Shown here: positions 43,186-50,095 of the stretch, piece after piece
Layout of the letters: the number at the start of each line of letters is the position of its first letter
How positions within the stretch are numbered: position 1 is the first letter of the stretch
Assembly (NCBI RefSeq): GCF_001189295.1
Contig: NZ_CP012159.1
Location: 4,666,525 to 4,730,524 of the forward strand
Length of the DNA: 64,000 bases
Source of the DNA: Chondromyces crocatus
GTDB taxonomy: Bacteria; Myxococcota_A; Polyangia; Polyangiales; Polyangiaceae
Direction: 5' to 3'
Program-made: the position numbers and the translations under genes
The notes under the pieces: model-generated
Databases searched by the model: none
What the model saw: only the letters and a program-made list of their open reading frames with translations
What the model was told of the DNA's origin: nothing

Positions 43186-44658
43186 ATGGCACACGGCGAT
43201 TCTCACGATCTCCCCCCTGACGAGGGGCATGGGCAGGGCGGCGAGGGCGCTGGCCATGGGCACGCTCATGCCCACGGTCACACCCACGAGCATGGGCATT
43301 CCCATGACCATGGCCACACGCACGAGCATGCGCACACGCACGAGCATGCGCACACGCACGAGCATGGCCACACGCACGAGCATGGCCACACGCACGAGCA
43401 TGCGCACACGCACACGCACTCCCATGGCCACGCGCGCGATCACGAGCACGTGACGACGCGCATGCCCCTCCTGGAGCAGGGAGCCGGGGCGGGCAAGATC
43501 CTGTTCTTCGACACGTTCAGCGGCATCGCGGGGGACATGACCATCTCCGCGCTCCTCGATCTCGGGGTGCCGTTGCTGGTCATCGAGCGTGCCGTGGCGG
43601 CGCTCCCCATCGAGGGGTTCCACCTCCACCGAGGCCACGCGCACCGCAGCGGGATCGTTGCGACGTCCTTCGACGTCCACGTGGAAGGGAAGCAGCCGGA
43701 GCGGACCTATGGCGAGATCGACGCGATGCTCGCCGCGGCGCCGCTCGAACCAGCGATCGCGACCCTCGCGCGCAGGATCTTCCGCCGCCTGGGCGAGGCG
43801 GAGTCGGCGGTGCATCGGATGCCGCTGGAGAGCGTGCACTTCCACGAGGTCGGCGCGGTCGACGCGATCGTGGACATCGTCGGCGCGGCCGCCGCGATCG
43901 CCTATCTGGGAGCGGAAGTCGTGGGCTCTCCGCTCCCGATGGGGCGAGGCTTCGTTCGTGCGCAGCACGGGATCTTGCCGCTGCCGCCGCCGGCGGTGGT
44001 CACCTGTTTGCGCGGGGTTCCGACGTATGGCGTGAACCTGGACGCCGAGCTGGTGACCCCGACGGGCGCCGCGATCATCGCGACGGTGGCGACCCGCTTC
44101 GAGCGCTGGCCGACGTTCGCGCCCGAGCGCGTCGGCTTCGGGGCCGGTCAGCGTGAGCTTCCGGATCGCCCGAACCTGCTGCGGGTCGTCCTCGGCAGTC
44201 CTCCCACCGTGGAGGAGTCCGGCTCGGCCTCGCACGTCGTCCTCGAGGCGAACGTGGACGACATGACCGGCGAGATCGCAGGGCATGCGATCGAGGCGTT
44301 GCTCGCGGTCGGTGCGGTGGATGCCTGGGCGACGCCGATCACGATGAAGAAGGGTCGTCCGGCGCTCACCATCTCCGCGCTCGCGCCTGCGCCTCAGGCC
44401 GACGCCGTGGCGACCACGCTGCTCACGGAGACGACCACGATCGGCGTTCGTCGTGTCCCGGTGAACCGCACGGAGCGACCGAGGCGCTCGATCACCGTGG
44501 AGACCGTCTACGGAGCGATCCGGGTGAAGGTCAGCGAGGGACCGTTCGGCCCCCCGCAGGTGAAACCCGAGTTCGATGACTGTGCAGCGGCAGCGCGTAC
44601 GCACGGCGTGCCGGTCCGCGAGGTGGTCTCGGCAGCCCTCGCCGCGACCAGGATCTGA
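43186..44658 (+). CDS. larC: Nickel insertion protein LarC with His-rich extension
   Basis: Residues about 105-490 are a complete LarC in one frame (ILFFDTFSGIAGDMTISALLDLG, PLESVHFHEVGAVDAIVDIVGAA, ELVTPTGAAIIATVA, LEANVDDMTGEIAGHAIEALL, VKPEFDDCAAAA). LarC installs nickel in the pincer nucleotide using CTP; in Lactobacillus plantarum the gene is read through a frameshift, which is not needed here. Residues about 1-92 form a His-rich extension with about 35 His in HTHEHG/HTHEHA units and no membrane signal. It may store nickel or load it to the active site. Larger than usual LarC by about 90 residues. Confidence 0.95.
   Translation: MAHGDSHDLPPDEGHGQGGEGAGHGHAHAHGHTHEHGHSHDHGHTHEHAHTHEHAHTHEHGHTHEHGHTHEHAHTHTHSHGHARDHEHVTTRMPLLEQGAGAGKILFFDTFSGIAGDMTISALLDLGVPLLVIERAVAALPIEGFHLHRGHAHRSGIVATSFDVHVEGKQPERTYGEIDAMLAAAPLEPAIATLARRIFRRLGEAESAVHRMPLESVHFHEVGAVDAIVDIVGAAAAIAYLGAEVVGSPLPMGRGFVRAQHGILPLPPPAVVTCLRGVPTYGVNLDAELVTPTGAAIIATVATRFERWPTFAPERVGFGAGQRELPDRPNLLRVVLGSPPTVEESGSASHVVLEANVDDMTGEIAGHAIEALLAVGAVDAWATPITMKKGRPALTISALAPAPQADAVATTLLTETTTIGVRRVPVNRTERPRRSITVETVYGAIRVKVSEGPFGPPQVKPEFDDCAAAARTHGVPVREVVSAALAATRI
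43315..43404 (+). repeat. Five 18-base tandem repeats encoding His-rich units in larC
   Basis: Five near-identical units, CACACGCACGAGCATGCG or the same ending GGC, run head to tail and continue degenerately on both sides. Each encodes HTHEHA or HTHEHG. The repeat unit is a multiple of three, so copy changes keep the frame and would alter the number of metal-binding residues. Confidence 0.9.
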
Positions 44659-44664
44659 GCAGGG

Positions 44665-45306
44665 TCAGTCGGCCCGCTCGATGGGGAGCAGCTCGGCTTC
44701 CCAGGCCAGAAAGCCACCTTCGAGGAAGGCGACGGGCGTCCCTTCTTCGGCCAGCTTCGCGACGAGGTCTTTCGACTTGTCTCCGCTCCGACAGTAGAGA
44801 ACGGGGGCGCCCGGGAGCATGTGAAGCTCCGCCAGGCGGTTCTCGATCTCTTCGATCGGCATGTTGACGGCACCCGGGATGTGCGCCCGGTTGAACGCAG
44901 CGAGCTCGCGGGTATCCACGGGGACGACCTGGCGCTCCTGGAGGAGCTGCACGAGTTCAGGCGCCCTGACCGCGCCCTCGGCGCGCGGCAGGAAGGGCTC
45001 GATGAGGGCACGGAGCTGGTTCTTGCGCAGCACCCCCTGGTCGGCGGCGACAGGGCGGCCCCGGTGAAAGACCATGAAGGTGGGCACGGCCTGGACGCGC
45101 ATCATGGTGGCGAGCCGCTTCGACTTGTCGATGTCGATCTTGACGACCTTCGCCTTGTCCGCGAGCTCTCGCGCTACCGCTTCCACCTCGGGCGCGACGG
45201 TCTTGCAGGGGCCGCACCACGTGGCCGTGAAGTCGATGAGCACCGGGAGCTCGCTACGAAGCACCTCACGCTCGAAGTCCTGCTCGGAGATCTCGGGGAC
45301 AGACAT
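44665..45306 (-). CDS. Thioredoxin-rhodanese fusion protein
   Basis: The 213-residue protein joins a thioredoxin domain (FTATWCGPCKTVAPE, C31 and C34; cis-Pro in AVPT at about 75) to a rhodanese domain (VDTRELAAFNRAHIPGAVNMP, active Cys172 in YCRSGDKSK). No signal peptide is seen, so it is cytoplasmic. It could accept persulfide on the rhodanese Cys and reduce it with the thioredoxin half. The longer open frame to 45519 lacks sense before the ATG at 45306. It converges on larC (six-base gap) and is divergent from tpx. Confidence 0.92.
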   Translation of the reverse strand: MSVPEISEQDFEREVLRSELPVLIDFTATWCGPCKTVAPEVEAVARELADKAKVVKIDIDKSKRLATMMRVQAVPTFMVFHRGRPVAADQGVLRKNQLRALIEPFLPRAEGAVRAPELVQLLQERQVVPVDTRELAAFNRAHIPGAVNMPIEEIENRLAELHMLPGAPVLYCRSGDKSKDLVAKLAEEGTPVAFLEGGFLAWEAELLPIERAD

Positions 45307-45510
45307 GCTGGAGAGGTTTAGCCGGCCTCCTGGCTGGAAGCGAGGGGATCTGGTGCCGGTGAATGGTAGCGGTCGCAGGATCTCGACAATTCCGGTGGGC
45401 CCGACGATGGAGCCTGCCACGCTGTGCCGATCCGGTGCATACACGGACGTGAGCTGAACCAGACGGCTCCCCGAACCATCGGGAGCCACCACGACGGAGC
45501 GAGCGCCATC

Positions 45511-46017
45511 ATGGGACACACGACTTTGTGGCTAGGTCATCCGACGGAACTCGAAGGTCCTCGTCTTTCGCAGGGAGACGGAGCACCGGCCGACTTCTCC
45601 CTCACCAGCAACGAGATGCAACCGATCCCCGGGGAAGCGCTCTCCGGAAAACCTCGGGTCCTGGTCGCGGTCCCTTCCCTCGACACGCCCGTCTGCGATC
45701 GCGAGAGTCGACGCTTCAATGAAGAGGCCGCGAAGCTGCCAGGCGTGTCGATCCTCATCGTGAGCATGGACCTTCCCTTCGCGCAGCAGCGCTGGTGCGG
45801 TGCTGCAGGTATCGAGCGGGTGAAGACCTTCTCCGACTTCAAGGAGCGCTCGTTCGGCCGAGCCTACGGAGTGTTCGCACCTGCCGTGGGCCTGCTGGCG
45901 CGCGCCGTCTTCGTGATCGACGCGAGCGACGTCGTTCAGCATGTCGAGTACCTGAGCGACGTGTCCGACGAGCCGGACTATGACGCCGCGCTCAAGGCAG
46001 CTCGCGCGCTGGGCTGA
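45511..46017 (+). CDS. tpx: Thiol peroxidase (Tpx, peroxiredoxin family)
   Basis: The 168-residue protein has the Tpx signature SLDTPVCDRESRRFN (peroxidatic Cys62) and the resolving Cys96 in RWCGAAGIERV, plus ADFSLTSNEMQ near the start. It reduces alkyl hydroperoxides with thioredoxin, and a thioredoxin-domain protein is divergently encoded next door. The ATG at 45511 has GGAGCGAG about nine bases upstream. It converges on the permease gene with five bases between stops. Confidence 0.95.
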   Translation: MGHTTLWLGHPTELEGPRLSQGDGAPADFSLTSNEMQPIPGEALSGKPRVLVAVPSLDTPVCDRESRRFNEEAAKLPGVSILIVSMDLPFAQQRWCGAAGIERVKTFSDFKERSFGRAYGVFAPAVGLLARAVFVIDASDVVQHVEYLSDVSDEPDYDAALKAARALG

Positions 46018-46022
46018 CGGGG

Positions 46023-47024
46023 TCAGCCGCGGCGCTCTTCGCGCGTCCGCACGGTCCTCGGATCCACGGCGTCCCGGAGCGCGTCTGCGAGCAGGTAGCT
46101 GCCTCCGATGGTGAGCAGGAGCAGGGCGCCGGGCCAGAGGAGAAGGCGCAGGTTCTCCGGATGGAGAGCGGCCTGGGCCAGCGTCTCGCCCCACGAGGCT
46201 GCCTGCGCGGGCGCGCCCATCGGCAAGAATGAGATCGCCGTTTCCAGGAGCACGACGGACGTCACACCGAACACCGAGCTGACGATCACGGGGCCCAGGG
46301 CGTTCGGCAAGATGTGGCGAAAGAACACCCGCAGGTCGGAGCAGCCCAGGGCCTTCGCCGCGAGCACGTAGTCTTCGGCCGATGCGCGGAGCACCTCGGC
46401 GCGGACGAGGCGCGCAATCTCCGCCCAGCGCACGACGGCCGCCGCGAGCACGAGCGAGAGCGCGGATGGCTCTCGCTCGATCGCGCGGATCAGGGCGACC
46501 ATGATGATCGCCGGGAATGTGTCGACCGTCTCCACGAGGCGGACCAGGCGATCGTTCCAGAAGCCGCGGTACGTGCCAGCAAACCCGCCGAGGAGGACGC
46601 CGAGGAACATCCCCGTGAGCACGGCGGCGAGCGAGAGTCCGAGCGCAGTCCGTGCGCCGTAGACGAGCCTCGCGGTGAGGTCGCGGCCTTTCATGTCCGT
46701 GCCGAGAGGATGGCGCGATGAGGGCGCGGCGCTCGGTCCGGCGTCGCTGGGATGCGTCGGCCCATATCGGACGAGGGGCCAGATGCCCGTCCCGGTCTCG
46801 TACCGAGCGAAGCGGATCTCGTCGCTCGAGGCATCGAGCTCGTCTGCGTGGACCACGGAGCCGAGCACCTCGACCCCGCGCGGCCCGGTCCAGATGATGG
46901 GGGCGGGGCCTGCGATGAACTCCGCGAAGATTCCGACGAGCGACAGCATGCCGAGGAGCACGGCGCCGAGGGCAGCGCGTCGGCTCCAGGCGATGCGGTG
47001 CCACAGGATCGCGAAGTGGGTCAC
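46023..47024 (-). CDS. ABC transporter permease, DppC/OppC type
   Basis: The 333-residue product from a GTG has an N-terminal helix (SRRAALGAVLLGMLSLVGIFAEF), a sizeable external loop, and a permease core with LGTDMKGRDLTARLVYGARTAL, GVLLGGFAG and the cytoplasmic EAA-type loop (EVLRASAEDYVLAAKALGCSDLRVFFRHILPNALGPV). It belongs to the DppC/OppC family of peptide or nickel importers. The start overlaps the stop of the DppB-like gene as GTGA. No substrate-binding protein or ATPase is adjacent. Confidence 0.9.
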   Translation of the reverse strand: MTHFAILWHRIAWSRRAALGAVLLGMLSLVGIFAEFIAGPAPIIWTGPRGVEVLGSVVHADELDASSDEIRFARYETGTGIWPLVRYGPTHPSDAGPSAAPSSRHPLGTDMKGRDLTARLVYGARTALGLSLAAVLTGMFLGVLLGGFAGTYRGFWNDRLVRLVETVDTFPAIIMVALIRAIEREPSALSLVLAAAVVRWAEIARLVRAEVLRASAEDYVLAAKALGCSDLRVFFRHILPNALGPVIVSSVFGVTSVVLLETAISFLPMGAPAQAASWGETLAQAALHPENLRLLLWPGALLLLTIGGSYLLADALRDAVDPRTVRTREERRG

Positions 47025-48556
47025 CCGCGTCGTCTCCTGGAGAGCACGCTCCGCGCCAGCCGAGGATCGAGGAGGACGTAGGCGAGGTCGGTCGCGATCA
47101 CCGCCAGCGCCGCGATCGCCGCCGCAAAGAGCGAGAGCGCCATCAGCCAGTTCGCGTCGCGCGTCTGCACGGCGAGGATCGTGGCCTCACCGAGACCTTC
47201 CAGGCGGAAGACATGCTCCACGACGAACGCGCCGCCGATCGCGAGCGGCGGCTCGACGACCGCCAGCGTCACGACGGGGAGGAGCGTGTTCCGGACGCCA
47301 TGAGCCAGGAGGGCTCGCAGGCGACCCGCACCCCGAGCACGCGCGGCCCGGATCACCTCCTGGGTCAGCACCGTCGACAGCGCCGAGCGCTGCTGGCGTG
47401 TGGGGGCTGCGATGAGCCCCACGGCGAGGATCGCTGTGGGGAGGAGCAGGCTGCCGCCACCGCTGCCGCTTCGCGGTGCGAGGGCGATGGCGAGGACGGG
47501 TGTCGGCAAAACGCAGAGGCCGAGCACGGTGCACGCGATGATCAGATCCGTCTTTCGCCCGCGCGAGGCCGCGCTGAGCGCACCGAGGGGGATCGCGAAC
47601 GCATACGCCATCATGATGGCGCCGAGGACCAGCGTGAGGGTCACGGGGAGGCGGCGGCGCAGCTCGTCGAGGACGGGTTCTCCGCTGGCGGCCACACCGA
47701 AGCGGTGGGTGATCGCGCCCAGGGCCCACTTGCCGTAGCGGGTCTCCAGGATCATGGCCGCGATGCGCGAGGGGCCGCTGAACACGGCAAAGTCGCCTCG
47801 ATAGACCGACCAGTAGGTCTGCCATCGGGTCACGCAGGCCTGCGCGGTCGCGAGATCGTCGTCGGGACCGATCCGATCGTCCACGCTGGTCACGTCGGCG
47901 GCGATCTCCACGAGCGCCTGCGCTCGTTGCAAGCTCGTTGGATCCCGGGGTGGAGGCATCGCCTTGATCACGAACTCGAGGGCGAACGTGTCCAGCTCCC
48001 GCAGCTCCGCGGCGCGCGAGCTGGAGCCGTAGCGGGTGAAGCGACTCACCGCGCTGCGCACGGAGGCTGCGCGGAATTCCACGCCCCGGTCGTCCCAGAA
48101 GCGCGTCCAGAAGGCCACGGCGCGCGCCGGGTTCCTGGCATCCTCCGCGCGCGGCAGGTGCATCCTTTCCGCGACGGGGGCGAGGGCGAGGGCGACCTCG
48201 GTCCGTGGCTCGGGGGCGAGCGTGTCCAGCGCTGGCAGCACGTGGGGGAGCGCGGCGCCGCCGAGCCGTTGCAAGGTGGCCGCCGCGCGCGCGGCTTGAT
48301 CTCCACCCGCCGCGATCTCTCGCACCGCCTCCATGGCGCGCGTGCGCACGTCCCTGGGGTTCGGGTTGATGAAGCGTGGGAGATCGAGGTACCGCTCCCG
48401 TCGCATCCGTTCTCGATCGGCACGGCTCAGCGCTGCGGTGAAGCGCGGATCGTCCACGGGATCCGGGACGAACGACAGGACCAGGAACGTCACCACCGAC
48501 ACCGCGAAGAGTGTCGGCAGGGTCCACAGGAGTCGTCTCAACGCATGGCGCAGCAT
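47021..48556 (-). CDS. ABC transporter permease, DppB/OppB type, with a large external insert
   Basis: The 511-residue protein has the DppB start (MLRHALRRLLWTLPTLFAVSVVTFLVLSFVP) and a permease core after about residue 305 (LPVTLTLVLGAIMMAYAF, EAA loop VIRAARARGAGRLRALLAHGVRNTLLPVV, EHVFRLEGLGEATILAV). Between the first and second membrane helices lies an external segment of about 280 residues, compared with some 70-80 usually. It includes HEAT-like helices (AMEAVREIAAGGDQAARAAATLQRLGG) and a W-rich stretch (FWTRFWDDRGVEFR). No partner binding protein is visible. Confidence 0.88.
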   Translation of the reverse strand: MLRHALRRLLWTLPTLFAVSVVTFLVLSFVPDPVDDPRFTAALSRADRERMRRERYLDLPRFINPNPRDVRTRAMEAVREIAAGGDQAARAAATLQRLGGAALPHVLPALDTLAPEPRTEVALALAPVAERMHLPRAEDARNPARAVAFWTRFWDDRGVEFRAASVRSAVSRFTRYGSSSRAAELRELDTFALEFVIKAMPPPRDPTSLQRAQALVEIAADVTSVDDRIGPDDDLATAQACVTRWQTYWSVYRGDFAVFSGPSRIAAMILETRYGKWALGAITHRFGVAASGEPVLDELRRRLPVTLTLVLGAIMMAYAFAIPLGALSAASRGRKTDLIIACTVLGLCVLPTPVLAIALAPRSGSGGGSLLLPTAILAVGLIAAPTRQQRSALSTVLTQEVIRAARARGAGRLRALLAHGVRNTLLPVVTLAVVEPPLAIGGAFVVEHVFRLEGLGEATILAVQTRDANWLMALSLFAAAIAALAVIATDLAYVLLDPRLARSVLSRRRRG

Positions 48557-48664
48557 GATCTGCTCAGCCCGACCGCGGCCCTGGTGAGCCCGAGCGGGCT
48601 CCTCGGTCCGGAGCAGGGAAGTCGCTCACCCCATGCGTCGTATCGTCACTCCCCCCATGAGGCG

Positions 48665-50095
48665 CTATCGGAACAGGTAGTAGCCCGCAATGAAGACACA
48701 CGCGACGGCGCTGGCGATCATCATGATGACGAGCCACTGCGGCGCGCCCTCGGTGGGAATGTGGATCGCGTCGTCTCCCGGCAAGGCGCGGTTCGCCATG
48801 CGGTCGTCATCGTCGTCTTGCTCGTCGTCGCCATGCCGCTCGTCGCTGTCGTCCCCTCCGCCGGATCCATCCTCGGAGCCTGGCGTCCAGAGTCGCGGGG
48901 CCGGCGGGCGCTGGGAGATCTTTCGCTCCTCGACCTCCCGGGCGCGTCGCGTCGGCTCGGGCACGGAGGTCGCGGCCAGCAAATGCTCGGGGAGCTGGTA
49001 CTTCTGGTACTTCAGGCTCTCGGTGTCCTCCCGCGACGGCTTGTCGAGGGAGTCGCCTTCGAACCTGGCCACGACCACGGTGATGTTGTCGTGACCTCCG
49101 GCCTGGTTGGCCCTCTCGGTGAGCACACGACACGCCTCCAGTGGCTCCTCGATGGTGCGGAGGATCTCGCGGATCTCGTCGTTGCGCACCATCCCGGAGA
49201 GCCCGTCGGAGCAGAGGAGCAGCACGTCACCGTGCTTGAGGACGACACAGGTCAGGTCGACCTGCACGGACTCTGCGGTGCCGAGCGCCTGGAGGATGAT
49301 GTTGTTGTGCTCGAAGGTCTCCGCTTCTTCCTCGGTGAGCTGACCGGCTTCGATGAGCTGGTTCACCAGCGACTGATCGCGGGTCACCTGCACCAGCCGG
49401 TCGCCACGCAGGATGTATGCGCGGCTGTCACCGACCTGCCCCACGAAGAGATGATCATCGAGGAGCGCCGCGACGGTTGACGTCGTCCCCATCCCTCGGC
49501 GCGTCCGATCGAGCTTCGCTTCGCTGAAGATGCGGAGCCCGGCGGCCTCGATCGCGAGCACGAGGCGCGCGGCGAGTTCGTCGTGATCGGCCGGCTCTGG
49601 GCCGGCGAGCATGCGCTGGTAGATGATGTCCACGGCGAGCTGGCTTGCGACCTCGCCCGCCGCGGCACCGCCCATCCCGTCGCACACACCGAAGAGGGCA
49701 CCTCGCTCCCCCACGAGCTGGGTGCGTTCGGCCTCCATCAGGCCTCGGGTGCCCTTCGTCAGATCGGCGACGATGAAGTTGTCTTCGTTGTGTTCGCGGA
49801 CCTGGCCCACGTCCGTGCGTCCGAAGATTCGGAGCCGCACTTTGTCGCGGGCCTGGGCCTTCGTCACAGCGATGTCTGGCGAGCTTCCACCGTTCGACGG
49901 TTGTGAAGTGGCATCGCCATCCGAGCTGGATTCATCCTCAGTTCCGGCCGCCAGAGGAGGCACGGCGTCCAGAGGTGAGGTGCTCACCTCGGGCCGTACA
50001 CTTCTTGGCGCGCCGTCCCGCGCGGGATCGTGGCCCCCGGGGCCATCGAGTCCGGGGGGCTCTGCGCTGGTTTCGCGGGCGGTCTGGTCGCTCAT
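48665..50095 (-). CDS. PP2C-family protein phosphatase, membrane-anchored
   Basis: The 476-residue protein has a disordered head, then a PP2C domain (about 85-330) with GQVREHNEDNF, LFGVCDGMGGAAAGE (metal-binding Asp, Gly), GMGTTSTVAALLDD, VGQVGDSRAYILR, LLLCSDGLSGMV and GGHDNITVVVARF. A Pro/Asp-rich linker ends in one C-terminal membrane helix (WLVIMMIASAVACVFIAGYYLFR). It removes phosphate from Ser/Thr. The ATG at 50095 overlaps the stop of the FHA gene as TGATG; a GTG at 50098 is possible. Confidence 0.93.
   Translation of the reverse strand: MSDQTARETSAEPPGLDGPGGHDPARDGAPRSVRPEVSTSPLDAVPPLAAGTEDESSSDGDATSQPSNGGSSPDIAVTKAQARDKVRLRIFGRTDVGQVREHNEDNFIVADLTKGTRGLMEAERTQLVGERGALFGVCDGMGGAAAGEVASQLAVDIIYQRMLAGPEPADHDELAARLVLAIEAAGLRIFSEAKLDRTRRGMGTTSTVAALLDDHLFVGQVGDSRAYILRGDRLVQVTRDQSLVNQLIEAGQLTEEEAETFEHNNIILQALGTAESVQVDLTCVVLKHGDVLLLCSDGLSGMVRNDEIREILRTIEEPLEACRVLTERANQAGGHDNITVVVARFEGDSLDKPSREDTESLKYQKYQLPEHLLAATSVPEPTRRAREVEERKISQRPPAPRLWTPGSEDGSGGGDDSDERHGDDEQDDDDDRMANRALPGDDAIHIPTEGAPQWLVIMMIASAVACVFIAGYYLFR

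Noticed and set aside
43315-43404. Resemblance of the 18-base repeats to a CRISPR array
   Set aside because: Units are contiguous without spacers, in frame, and encode His-rich protein within larC.
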